Below, in pieces: positions 7,545-15,217 of a stretch of DNA of 64,000 bases. The DNA comes from Elusimicrobiota bacterium (GTDB lineage Bacteria; Elusimicrobiota; Elusimicrobia; JACQPE01). The notes below the pieces were generated by a model that made no database searches, was not told the DNA's origin, and saw nothing but the letters and a program-made list of their open reading frames with translations. The first letter of the stretch is position 1; each line of letters opens with the position of its first letter. The DNA lies in NCBI GenBank assembly GCA_016180815.1, contig JACPAN010000017.1, positions 1 to 64,000 of the forward strand. Reading direction: 5' to 3'. The translations under genes were made by a program, and so were the position numbers.

Positions 7545-8564
7545 ATGCCCCTAAAAACAGCCCCCCGGCAAACAACCCCTTCCAACCGCCGCCCCGATTT
7601 CGCCGTCGCCCAACGCCCCCGGCGCTTGCGGCGCACCCCGGCCCTGCGCGCCATGGTCCAGGAAACACGGCTGGCCAAGGATCAACTCATGGCCCCGCTT
7701 TTCGTCAGAGAAGGGCCGGAATCAAAAACCGTGGGCCAATTGCCCAATCACCCGCAACGCTGCTTGAGCGATCTCCTGCGCCATCTTGAAACCTTCGTTA
7801 AAAAAGGCGGCCGCTCCGTCATCCTCTTCGGCATCCCTGACAACAAAAATCCCGAAGCGACCGGAGCCTGGCACGAAAAAGGGATTATTCAAAACGCGGT
7901 TCGGGCGATTAAAAAATCGTTCGGCGACGAACTGGTCGTGGCCGCTGATCTGTGCTTTTGCGAATACACGGATCATGGGCACTGCGGAGTGTTGACAGGC
8001 GAACGCGTGGACAACGACGCCACGCTTGAGCTCATCGCAAAAACAGCCGCGAGCTTGGCCCAAGCAGGAGCTGATATCGTGGCGCCCAGCGCCATGATGG
8101 ACGCTCAAGTGGCGACAATTCGCCAAAGCCTGGATCGAAATAATTTTAAGGAAACGATTATTCTCTCCTACGCCGCCAAATACGCTTCAACCATGTACGG
8201 CCCGTTTAGGGAATTAGCACAATCAACGCCGGGTTTCGGCGATCGAAAGTCCTATCAAATGAACCCGGCCAATGCCGAGGAAGCGCTGCGCGAAATCCGC
8301 CTGGATATCGAGCAAGGCGCGGATATGGTCATGGTCAAACCCGCTTTGCCGTACCTGGACATTATCGCCAGGGCCAAGCAAACCTTCTCCCACCCGATGG
8401 CCGCGTTCCAAGTTTCCGGCGAAGCCTGGATGCTTGAGCAATACGCTCAAAGCGGCATGGCCCGGCGCCAGGACGTGCTCATGGAATCCTTGCTGTCCAT
8501 CCGCCGCGCGGGCGCGGATTTGATCATCTCTTACTTTACCGAAGAAGTCCTAAGCCTTCTCTAG
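7545..8564 (+). CDS. hemB: Delta-aminolevulinic acid dehydratase (porphobilinogen synthase)
   Basis: The 339-residue enzyme condenses two 5-aminolevulinate molecules to porphobilinogen, an early step of tetrapyrrole synthesis. It shows the zinc-cysteine site ADLCFCEYTDHGHCG (C137, C139, C147), so this is the zinc-dependent rather than the Mg-dependent type. The two active-site lysines are K212 in SYAAKYAS and K265 in VMVKPALPY; the latter forms the Schiff base. Length is typical (320-340). It is followed by cstA and then hemL, which makes the ALA substrate, so the two heme genes flank a peptide/pyruvate transporter. Upstream is a TATAAT 11 bases before the ATG, with GAAGGA inside that interval. 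Confidence 0.96.
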   Translation: MPLKTAPRQTTPSNRRPDFAVAQRPRRLRRTPALRAMVQETRLAKDQLMAPLFVREGPESKTVGQLPNHPQRCLSDLLRHLETFVKKGGRSVILFGIPDNKNPEATGAWHEKGIIQNAVRAIKKSFGDELVVAADLCFCEYTDHGHCGVLTGERVDNDATLELIAKTAASLAQAGADIVAPSAMMDAQVATIRQSLDRNNFKETIILSYAAKYASTMYGPFRELAQSTPGFGDRKSYQMNPANAEEALREIRLDIEQGADMVMVKPALPYLDIIARAKQTFSHPMAAFQVSGEAWMLEQYAQSGMARRQDVLMESLLSIRRAGADLIISYFTEEVLSLL

Positions 8565-8594
8565 CGGACACTGTCCCGTCTCAAAAGCTAAACT
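8565..8594 (+). promoter_or_regulatory. Candidate promoter of cstA (leaderless type)
   Basis: CGGACA (8565-8570) and TAAACT (8589-8594) are 18 bases apart. The -10 ends 8 bases before the ATG at 8603, the same geometry as vapB. No ribosome-binding site is seen. Confidence 0.4.
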
Positions 8595-8602
8595 AAAACG
8601 AA

Positions 8603-10270
8603 ATGCCGCTTGTTGTCATCGGTTTGGGCGGGGCTTTGGCCTTGGCCCTCGGGTATATTTTTTACGGACGCTTTGTCGGCCGCGTGTTCGGCCTTGACCC
8701 CAAGCGCGTCACGCCTGCCGTCGCCATGAATGACGGCAATGATTACGTGCCCGCCAAACCCGTTATTCTTTTAGGCCAGCATTTTGCGGCCATCGCCGCT
8801 GTCGGCCCCATTGCCGGCCCCATTTTAGCGGCGGGCAAATACGGTTGGGCGCTCTCTTGGATTTGGGTGGTCCTGGGCGCAATTTTCATCGGCGCGGTTC
8901 ATGATTTTTCGGCCTTGATGGCTTCCGTGCGCCATCAAGCGCGCTCCATCGCGGAAGTGGTGGGCATTCACATCAACCCCTTCGCCCAGAAAATATTCTT
9001 GGTTTTTATCTGGCTCTCCCTCCTTTATGTAATCCTTGTTTTCACAGATTTGACCGCGGCTGCGTTTATCAGCCGCCCGGAATTAGGGGAGCAGAATTTC
9101 GGGCCGGGCGTGGCCACCACCTCGATTTTTTACCTGATTTTGGCCTTGGGCATGGGAGCGGTCATGCGCAAAAACAAACTCTCACTTTCTTTATTAACGA
9201 TCATCGGAGTCGGCCTTCTTCTTTTCTTCATCCGGTTGGGGCAGCATTTTCCCCTGGCCCTAGGACTAAAAACCTGGCAAATCATTATTCTTGGTTATTG
9301 TTTTGTCGTCAGCGTCATTCCCCTGTGGACGCTTCTACAACCCAGAGGGTATTTAGGCGGATTCCTGTTGTACGCAAGCTTAGCTGCGGGCATTGTCGGA
9401 TTTCTCTTCTACCGCCCTGCAATCCCGTCAGGGTGGACGCCTCCGGACACTCATTGGATCCCAACCGGAGTCACCGTATTCCCTTTTCTATTCACCACCA
9501 TCGCTTGTGGCGCGTGCTCGGGTTTTCACGGGCTGGTGTCCTCGGGCACGACCTCAAAACAAATAGCCAAAGAAACGGACGCCAAAATCGTGGGCTACGG
9601 CGGCATGCTCTTGGAGGCTTTTGTGGCGCTGGTGGCCTTGGGAGCCTTTATCACCATGTCCGCCGAGGGCAAAGCCGCGCATTTATCTCCCGATGAAATT
9701 TATGCCCGGGGCTTGGCCGCATTTATGACCGTCGGCGGCATTCCCTATGCCTTCGGCGTTTCCTTCGGCAAGCTCGCCTTTGCCACGTTCATCTATGACA
9801 CCCTGGATGTCTCAACACGCCTGGGCCGCTACATTTTCCAGGAATTAACCGGGCTGGCCGGACCGTCAGGCAAATACTTGGGCACGGGCGTCACCATGGC
9901 CCTGCCGCTGATTATTCTATTAGCCGCCAAACCAGGGGCTCCCCCGGCCTGGAAAGCCTATTGGCCGTTGTTCGGCGCATCCAATCAACTCTTGGCGTGC
10001 CTGACCTTGGCCGCGGTCACGGTTTGGCTAAAAAAAGAAAAGCGCCAATGGTTGGTGACCGCAATCCCCTGCGCGTTCATGGCCGTGGTCACTCTGGCCG
10101 CGCTCGCCGGCATCAATATCAACTGGATCAAAGGCGGGTTGACATTCTCTTTGGTCAACGCAGCCGGCGCTCTGCTCTTTCTTCTGGCCATTGTTTTTTT
10201 GTATCAAGCGGGGAAGGCATTTTTAACGACAACTGCCCATGATAAGGCCAAAATCAGAGCGACTGTTTAA
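8603..10270 (+). CDS. cstA: CstA family carbon-starvation / pyruvate-peptide transporter
   Basis: A 555-residue, strongly hydrophobic protein with well over ten membrane segments. The conserved CstA blocks are present: the N-terminal glycine-rich GGALALALGYIFYGRF, the HFAAIAAVGPIAGPILA region and the SGFHGLVSSGTTSKQIAKE loop. CstA proteins of the inner membrane import pyruvate or peptides under carbon limitation. The length is that of the shorter class (E. coli CstA is about 700). The last 32 bases overlap the start of hemL, so the two are probably expressed together. Confidence 0.9.
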   Translation: MPLVVIGLGGALALALGYIFYGRFVGRVFGLDPKRVTPAVAMNDGNDYVPAKPVILLGQHFAAIAAVGPIAGPILAAGKYGWALSWIWVVLGAIFIGAVHDFSALMASVRHQARSIAEVVGIHINPFAQKIFLVFIWLSLLYVILVFTDLTAAAFISRPELGEQNFGPGVATTSIFYLILALGMGAVMRKNKLSLSLLTIIGVGLLLFFIRLGQHFPLALGLKTWQIIILGYCFVVSVIPLWTLLQPRGYLGGFLLYASLAAGIVGFLFYRPAIPSGWTPPDTHWIPTGVTVFPFLFTTIACGACSGFHGLVSSGTTSKQIAKETDAKIVGYGGMLLEAFVALVALGAFITMSAEGKAAHLSPDEIYARGLAAFMTVGGIPYAFGVSFGKLAFATFIYDTLDVSTRLGRYIFQELTGLAGPSGKYLGTGVTMALPLIILLAAKPGAPPAWKAYWPLFGASNQLLACLTLAAVTVWLKKEKRQWLVTAIPCAFMAVVTLAALAGININWIKGGLTFSLVNAAGALLFLLAIVFLYQAGKAFLTTTAHDKAKIRATV

Positions 10271-11408
10271 TCGCGCCAAAAAAATCTTGGTCGGCGGGGT
10301 CAATTCCCCGGTGCGCTCCTTTAAAAGCGTCGGCGGCCACCCTCTTTTTATCCGCAAAGCCAAAGGGCCTTATTGCTGGGATGCGGACGGGAAGCGCTAC
10401 ATTGATTTAGTTCAGTCCTGGGGCGCTCTGATCCTGGGCCACGGACATCCTCAGGTTTTGGCGGCCGCTCGCCAAGCCATGAACAAGGGCGCCAGTTACG
10501 GCGCCTGCCATGAAAACGAAATCCTTCTGGCGGAAACCCTCCGCCGGGCCTTCCCAAAAACCATCGAACGCGTGCGCTTAATGAGCTCAGGAACCGAAGC
10601 CGCCATGACCGCGCTGCGCATCGCACGCGGCGCGACCGGGCGGGATTTCATCGTTAAATTTTCAGGCGGCTATCACGGGCATCATGACAGCCTGTTGGTG
10701 GCGGCCGGCTCCGGCGCCTTGACCTTGGGGCAACCGTCTTCGCTGGGCGTGCCGGCAGCCTGGGCAAAAACAACCATCGTTGTGCCCTACAACGATTTGA
10801 CGGCCGTTGAGGAAACGTTTAAAAAAACCGGGGATAAAATTGCGGCGGTGATCGTCGAACCCGCGGCCGCGAATATGGGCCTGGTTTTGCCCAAAGCCGG
10901 ATTTTTGGAAGGACTGCGTTCCCTCACCCGCCGTTACGGCAGCCTCCTGATCGCGGATGAAGTCATCACCGGTTTTCGCCTGAAATGGGGCGGCTTGGCG
11001 GATGCCATGGAAGCCGATCTGGTTTGCCTGGGCAAAATTATCGGCGGCGGTTTCCCCATCGCGGCCGTGGGCGGCGCCGCGCGCTTCATGGATATTTTGG
11101 CGCCTTTGGGCGGCGTTTATCATGCGGGCACGCTCTCCGGCAATCCCGTGGCCGTGGCCGGAGGCTTGGCCGCGTTAAATGTCTTGAAACGCGTCAACCC
11201 TTACCCCAAACTCGAGGCCCGAAGCAAAAAATTTGCGGTCTCGCTCACGCACACGGCCACGCGCTTGGGGCTTCCTTTTCAAGTCATTCAACGGGGAAGT
11301 TTATGGACGGTATTTTTCACGGAAACGCCCATTTACGACAACGCATCGGCCCAAAAAACGGACACCAAGCTGTTCGCCCGCTTTTTCCAGGAGCAATCAA
11401 TGCCGTGA
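10239..11408 (+). CDS. hemL: Glutamate-1-semialdehyde 2,1-aminomutase, C-terminally short
   Basis: A class-III PLP aminotransferase-fold enzyme converting glutamate-1-semialdehyde to 5-aminolevulinate. It has the family start RAKKILVGGVNSPVR, SSGTEA (116-121), DEVITGFR (D240) and the PLP lysine K266 in CLGKIIGGGFP. It stops at residue 389 after FARFFQEQSMP, whereas family members run to about 425-430. The missing end normally carries the small-domain segment with a GVYLAPS-type motif. The other two frames after 11408 do not restore that motif, and the next gene begins 31 bases on. The truncation therefore looks real in this assembly. It overlaps cstA by 32 bases and has no clear ribosome-binding site. 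Confidence 0.88.
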   Translation: MIRPKSERLFNRAKKILVGGVNSPVRSFKSVGGHPLFIRKAKGPYCWDADGKRYIDLVQSWGALILGHGHPQVLAAARQAMNKGASYGACHENEILLAETLRRAFPKTIERVRLMSSGTEAAMTALRIARGATGRDFIVKFSGGYHGHHDSLLVAAGSGALTLGQPSSLGVPAAWAKTTIVVPYNDLTAVEETFKKTGDKIAAVIVEPAAANMGLVLPKAGFLEGLRSLTRRYGSLLIADEVITGFRLKWGGLADAMEADLVCLGKIIGGGFPIAAVGGAARFMDILAPLGGVYHAGTLSGNPVAVAGGLAALNVLKRVNPYPKLEARSKKFAVSLTHTATRLGLPFQVIQRGSLWTVFFTETPIYDNASAQKTDTKLFARFFQEQSMP

Positions 11409-11439
11409 TCCGAGGCGCCCAGGAAGCCCTGGAGGTTTT

Positions 11440-12177
11440 ATGCCGGCCAACCGGGAATTGAAACGCGTTTTAGCTTTATTCCAACAAAGAATAAGCCGGG
11501 CCCCGCTGGCCAGCAAGCTGGGGCATTTGCGCGAGGCGTTGAAGCGCCTCACGGCCGAACGTTATCAATTCCATTACGGCAAACTCGAAGAAAACAAGGA
11601 GTCGGCTCATTTTGACTCGGTCAACCGGGAAATCGTCATGGACACGGGGCTGCGCGATCAGCAGCCGGATTTTCAAGCCGCGATTTTAGCCCATGAAATC
11701 CAGCACGCCTATGATCACTTCCGCCGTCGCCCCTATTCCCTGGAATCCGAAGCCCGCGCGTTTAAAGCGGAGGCTATTTATCTCTCAGCCCTTGACGTGA
11801 ATGTTTTAGCGGCTGCGGCCCGGGATTTTTACGGGTATATGTGGTTCGATTATTTATTCGAAGGGCGAATCGCTTATCTTGAAGGGCCGGATGCCTTCGA
11901 TGAATTCGTCAACGGCTATTTCGTCAAATCGCGCTTAGGCCACAGTTTCGAAGGCTTGGAAACCATCCCCAAGCTGCTCGAAGACGCAAGCGGCGCCTTG
12001 CGGCATAAAGAAGCGCGTTTAAAACGTCAAAAGAACCGGTCGGGTTGGGCCCAGCCGGAAATTGCCCGCATTCTCAAAGCCCAAATCCGCATGCTCGGCG
12101 ATCTGCAAAACACGCTTCGCCGCGAAGACCGCCATAATAAAACTCATCACTTGCCCCTTGTTGCCGCGAATCAATAA
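11440..12177 (+). CDS. HExxH-containing protein, possible zinc peptidase
   Basis: The 245-residue product starts at ATG 11440, six bases after GGAGG. It contains AHEIQHAYDH, i.e. H85-E86-x-x-H89, the zinc-binding signature of gluzincin-type metallopeptidases, followed by an acidic helix (ESEARAFKAEA) that could supply the third ligand. No signal peptide or membrane segment is apparent, so it is probably cytoplasmic. Aromatic-rich stretches (FYGYMWFDYLFEG) follow. The exact family is not recognised. It lies between hemL and a second HExxH gene that begins inside its 3' end, so the two peptidase-like genes appear coupled. Confidence 0.6.
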   Translation: MPANRELKRVLALFQQRISRAPLASKLGHLREALKRLTAERYQFHYGKLEENKESAHFDSVNREIVMDTGLRDQQPDFQAAILAHEIQHAYDHFRRRPYSLESEARAFKAEAIYLSALDVNVLAAAARDFYGYMWFDYLFEGRIAYLEGPDAFDEFVNGYFVKSRLGHSFEGLETIPKLLEDASGALRHKEARLKRQKNRSGWAQPEIARILKAQIRMLGDLQNTLRREDRHNKTHHLPLVAANQ

Positions 12178-12985
12178 GCTCTTCGCCTTTGGCCTGTTCG
12201 GCCTTTATCTGGGCGGCTGCTCTCTGGGGCCTGTCGTCAGCAACCAACAAAACGTGGCTCAAAACCCGCGATTCATGCCCGGCGCGCCTTACCGGGAAAT
12301 CGACGGTCTTTATTTTAAAGTGATCGGCCCTCCGGAAGCAGCCCAGGCCGTCGTTCGTTTGGCGGACGATATTTACCAGCGTATTTTAGCCGACACCAAG
12401 CTCACCGATGCCGTCAGGCCCTACAGCCTGTACCCCATTTATCTTTATCGCACAGGCGCCGAGTATTTTCAAAAGTCCGGCATGCCCGAATGGTCCGGCG
12501 CCATGTTCAGCCGGGGTTCGATCCTGACGTTCGACCAAGAGCAATTGGCCGAAGTGCTGGCCCATGAAATCGCTCATTTGGTTTTCTTTGAGTTTTTCGG
12601 CGGACATCGCGATGATTTGCTTTGGTTGAACGAAGGCCTGGCCATGCTGGAGGAATCGCGAGCCAAGCCCGACGGCGGACAAAACGCCTATAAAAACGCG
12701 CTTCCTTTTTTGAAAGGCTATTACCTGCCCTTAGCCAAGCTGACCACCGCCAGAACCGCGCTCGATCACAAAGAAAAAGAAGCGCGGATTTTTTACGTGG
12801 AGAGCTGGCTTTTGGTCAATTTTCTGATGGAGCAAGGCGGACGCGTTGGTTTTTATGAATTCCTCAAGAATCTCAAGGCCAAAAAAACCCTGGATCAGGC
12901 CGTAGCCCTCGGATTCCCGGGAAAATGGGCCTCGATCGCCGAACTGGAAACGAGTTTTCGAGCCCAGTACAGCGTCATTTGGTAA
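12158..12985 (+). CDS. Lipoprotein with gluzincin metallopeptidase signature
   Basis: From TTG 12158 the product has 275 residues with a short lipoprotein signal: basic start PRINK, hydrophobic FAFGLFGLYL and lipobox LGGC with C21. The mature protein carries LAHEIAHLVFF (H136-E137-x-x-H140) and, 18 residues later, NEGLA (E159). This is the HExxH...E arrangement of peptidase MA-like gluzincins. A lipid-anchored envelope protease or quality-control factor is plausible; the substrate is unknown. The start is uncertain because no ATG is in frame near the signal sequence, so TTG 12158 or 12161 must be used. It overlaps the preceding HExxH gene by 20 bases and faces the response-regulator gene. Confidence 0.65.
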   Translation: MLPRINKLFAFGLFGLYLGGCSLGPVVSNQQNVAQNPRFMPGAPYREIDGLYFKVIGPPEAAQAVVRLADDIYQRILADTKLTDAVRPYSLYPIYLYRTGAEYFQKSGMPEWSGAMFSRGSILTFDQEQLAEVLAHEIAHLVFFEFFGGHRDDLLWLNEGLAMLEESRAKPDGGQNAYKNALPFLKGYYLPLAKLTTARTALDHKEKEARIFYVESWLLVNFLMEQGGRVGFYEFLKNLKAKKTLDQAVALGFPGKWASIAELETSFRAQYSVIW

Positions 12986-13011
12986 GGGTCCCTAAACATC
13001 AAAACATCGCG

Positions 13012-13470
13012 TCATTGTTCCATAAAAGGCTTCATCACATTGCGGGGCAACTGCTTCTCCCGCATGCCGGGAAAAGCGGGGTAAAGAAGTTTGGCGATTT
13101 TTTTATTCAATCGCTCCAAAAAAATGGGCTTGGTCATATAATCATTGGCCCCGCAGGAAAAAGCCGCGTCAATGCTGTCGCGATCGTCGGCCGCGGTCAG
13201 CATTAAAACCGGGGTTTCCCGCGTCGCTTCGTTTTGGCGAAGCTTCTTTAAAGCCTCCAAACCGTCCAACTCAGGCATACGGATATCCAAAATAATGAGA
13301 TCAGGCTTCACTTGGTCGGCTAATTTCAACCCCTCCGCCGCTCCGGCGGCCAACAACAAATGGCAGCAATGATGCCGCATTAATGCGGCGACGATTTCAC
13401 GGTCTTCGTAGTCATCGTCGACCATTAAAATGGTCGGTATGCTTGATTCGTGGGAATCCGGGGCATCCAT
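13012..13470 (-). CDS. Stand-alone response regulator receiver protein
   Basis: The 152-residue protein is a single CheY-like receiver domain: acidic pocket D18-D19, phosphoacceptor D62 in LIILDIRMPELDG, T92 in MLTAADD and K114 in YMTKP. A basic tail of about 35 residues follows (FPGMREKQLPRNVMKPF) instead of an output domain. Such proteins act in phosphorelays or by protein contacts. No histidine kinase is adjacent. The ATG at 13470 is preceded by GGAGG at a good distance. A CRP-type palindrome and a -10 element lie upstream, so expression is probably controlled by a CRP/FNR-family regulator. Confidence 0.88.
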   Translation of the reverse strand: MDAPDSHESSIPTILMVDDDYEDREIVAALMRHHCCHLLLAAGAAEGLKLADQVKPDLIILDIRMPELDGLEALKKLRQNEATRETPVLMLTAADDRDSIDAAFSCGANDYMTKPIFLERLNKKIAKLLYPAFPGMREKQLPRNVMKPFMEQ

Positions 13471-13524
13471 GGACGCAACCTCCAGGTTGGGCCCTCAAAT
13501 GGCGAAGCGGCGGCCAAACCATCA

Positions 13525-13571
13525 GTTATAACCCCGATGACGTTTTACCGCCATGTGAGTCAGCTCACATG
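13525..13571 (-). promoter_or_regulatory. CRP/FNR-type operator and -10 ahead of the response regulator
   Basis: 13552-13571 is a perfect palindrome, CATGTGAG-TCAG-CTCACATG, containing TGTGA-N6-TCACA, the CRP consensus. On the - strand TATAAC (complement of 13525-13530) would start transcription near 13518. That puts the palindrome centre about 43 bases upstream, the class II position. The predicted leader is about 48 nt and includes GGAGG. Confidence 0.6.
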
Positions 13572-13600
13572 TTCGGGTTGAAGTCGTCGCCCTCGAAATT

Positions 13601-13912
13601 CTACTGCGCTACGTTGACCTTGAGCTTGATGTCTTCCAGCACCGCGGCCACGGCTTCGCATTTTTCCCGGGGCCCTTGGTAGACGACGGCCGAGCCGGTG
13701 TTATGCACTTGCCAGGCAATAGTTTCAGCCTGATGACGGGTGCAGCGGATGGCCTTCAATAATTGCACGATCACATCCGCGAAGGTATGGCAATCGCAAT
13801 TAAAAAGAATGGTTTTCCAGCCGAAAAAAACATCATCACTTGGCCGGCTCTTTTTTTCTTTAACGGGGTTTACCGTCGGCATCGGCTTAGGGACGCTTAA
13901 GCGCGATTTCAA
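13601..13912 (-). CDS. clpS: ClpS-like ATP-dependent Clp protease adaptor
   Basis: The 103-residue protein matches ClpS, the N-degron adaptor that hands substrates to ClpA/ClpC. It has a disordered N-terminal tail of about 28 residues, then GWKTILFNCDCHTFADV, corresponding to the LxNDDxTPMxFV block, and the helix IAWQVHNTGSAVVY, where the His matches the pocket His of ClpS. The first Asp of NDD is Cys here (NCD). That Asp normally contacts the substrate's free amino end, so specificity may differ. No clpA is adjacent. The gene begins within the 3' end of the upstream P-type-ATPase-like gene (26-base overlap), implying co-translation. A start at ATG 13882 is the alternative. Confidence 0.82.
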   Translation of the reverse strand: MKSRLSVPKPMPTVNPVKEKKSRPSDDVFFGWKTILFNCDCHTFADVIVQLLKAIRCTRHQAETIAWQVHNTGSAVVYQGPREKCEAVAAVLEDIKLKVNVAQ

Positions 13913-15152
13913 TGCGGCCGGAAGACGGCGAGCCTCTCCAGGACCGGGGTAAAGACGGGAAGACCGGGTGCTCGATCATTCCTCTGGCCGCGTCCTTGGG
14001 CGCGGGCAATTCCTGGGCTTTGTCTTTGGACACGAATAGGAACGCCTCCATATAAAACGGGCCTTTCCATGGGCGCGATGGAATGATCAAATCCGCTCGG
14101 GACAGGCGAAACGCCAGAGGAAATTTAGGATTCAGCCAGCGTTTGATGATGACCGGAACACCCCATTGATCCTTGGCGATCAAAAAACAAACGGAGTTGG
14201 GCTGATTAGCCACGGCGCTCAAACCGTCGTCGCCGAGCACGACGTTTCCCTGAAGAAATCGGGGGCTGTTAATGCGCTGGCAGCCGGCAAAAAGCAAAGA
14301 CGCAGCGCCCAAGGCCAAGGCTAAAAGCGCGGCGCCTAAATAGCGCAGAGCCCAGCGCCGGGCGATCCAGGCTCTAGCCAGAAGGCTAAGGGCCACGCGC
14401 GGCTCCAGCATCACAACGCGCGTGAATCGAGCGCTCCATTCTTTAATCTGCGCCTCTTTTTCTTCCGGGCCGCAATCAAAGCGCCGCTCTTGGGCGCCGA
14501 TGAGCCCGGCGGTTTGAACGACCATTTCTTCGGACGCGCCGGAACAGACGGCCAAGATGTTGACGCCTTGGTCCCGAAGAAGCTGGGCGGCTTCAACGGC
14601 ATCATCAAACGGTTGTTCTTCGAATAAAAGCAAGCCGCGCACTTGCCCTTCCCACCCGGCATACACAACGCGGCGGCCGAGCACTTCCTGCCGGGCCGCT
14701 TCGCGCAGCAACGTGGGCGGGCACTCCACCGAGCTCATATGCATCAACCGGGCGCTGCCCGCGATCACGGCGCGACCGTTCACCACCGCGCCCAAGCCCA
14801 AACCCGGAAATTCCCGAAGATGTTCCGCGGGCCACGGCTCCCATCGATTGGCCCGGCCCACTTTCAATACAGCCCTGGTGATGGGATTATCCGCGGACGG
14901 ATGGCCGCGCTCGAGGCTGTAGATGGTTTTTAAAAAATCGATTTGATCAACGGAAGATTCGGGCGGCAGCAAACAGCCCACCAAGGGCGTTGTCCTGCGT
15001 ATGACCACGCCTCTTCTGGAAAAAATCAAAAAGCGCGGCCAAGAAAAACAATGGCGCAATGGAACGCCTTTCTGCAGCGCCCAGAAAATCATCATGCCCA
15101 GCGGCGCCAGCGCCATGGCCGCCATCAGCAAGAAAAGAAAAAGAATTTGCAT
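13887..15152 (-). CDS. Pseudo-P1B-ATPase core fused to a CcmI/CycH-like periplasmic domain
   Basis: A 421-residue membrane protein. Residues 1-27 form one membrane helix. About 40-255 align by eye with the cytoplasmic N and P domains of copper-type P1B-ATPases: GVVIRRTTPLVG (48-59) at the DKTGT position, ERGHPSADNPITRAV (81-95) at the SEHP motif, FPGLGLGAVVNGRAVIAG (115-132), and VCSGAS (202-207) at the TGD motif. The phosphorylated Asp is Arg52, the TGD Asp is Ala206, the GDGxND motif is absent, and the membrane helix lacks CPC. A second helix (about 270-291) leads to a C-terminal domain (about 300-421) with KRWLNPKFPLAFRLSRADL, resembling the CcmI/CycH C-terminal fold. It is probably a non-catalytic copper- or cytochrome-maturation factor. 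It overlaps clpS. Confidence 0.65.
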   Translation of the reverse strand: MQILFLFLLMAAMALAPLGMMIFWALQKGVPLRHCFSWPRFLIFSRRGVVIRRTTPLVGCLLPPESSVDQIDFLKTIYSLERGHPSADNPITRAVLKVGRANRWEPWPAEHLREFPGLGLGAVVNGRAVIAGSARLMHMSSVECPPTLLREAARQEVLGRRVVYAGWEGQVRGLLLFEEQPFDDAVEAAQLLRDQGVNILAVCSGASEEMVVQTAGLIGAQERRFDCGPEEKEAQIKEWSARFTRVVMLEPRVALSLLARAWIARRWALRYLGAALLALALGAASLLFAGCQRINSPRFLQGNVVLGDDGLSAVANQPNSVCFLIAKDQWGVPVIIKRWLNPKFPLAFRLSRADLIIPSRPWKGPFYMEAFLFVSKDKAQELPAPKDAARGMIEHPVFPSLPRSWRGSPSSGRIEIALKRP

Positions 15153-15217
15153 AATAGACCTTGATCGTATTTTACAGAGGTTTGGGACGTTCGGGAGAGA
15201 GGGAGAAAGGGAGCGCT

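Noticed and set aside
10985-11461. Frameshifted hemL tail in another frame
   Set aside because: The alternative frames after 11390 contain none of the expected C-terminal motif, so no simple frameshift is supported.
13887-15152. Working copper-exporting ATPase
   Set aside because: All catalytic Asp motifs are replaced and most membrane helices are missing, so it cannot be an active pump.
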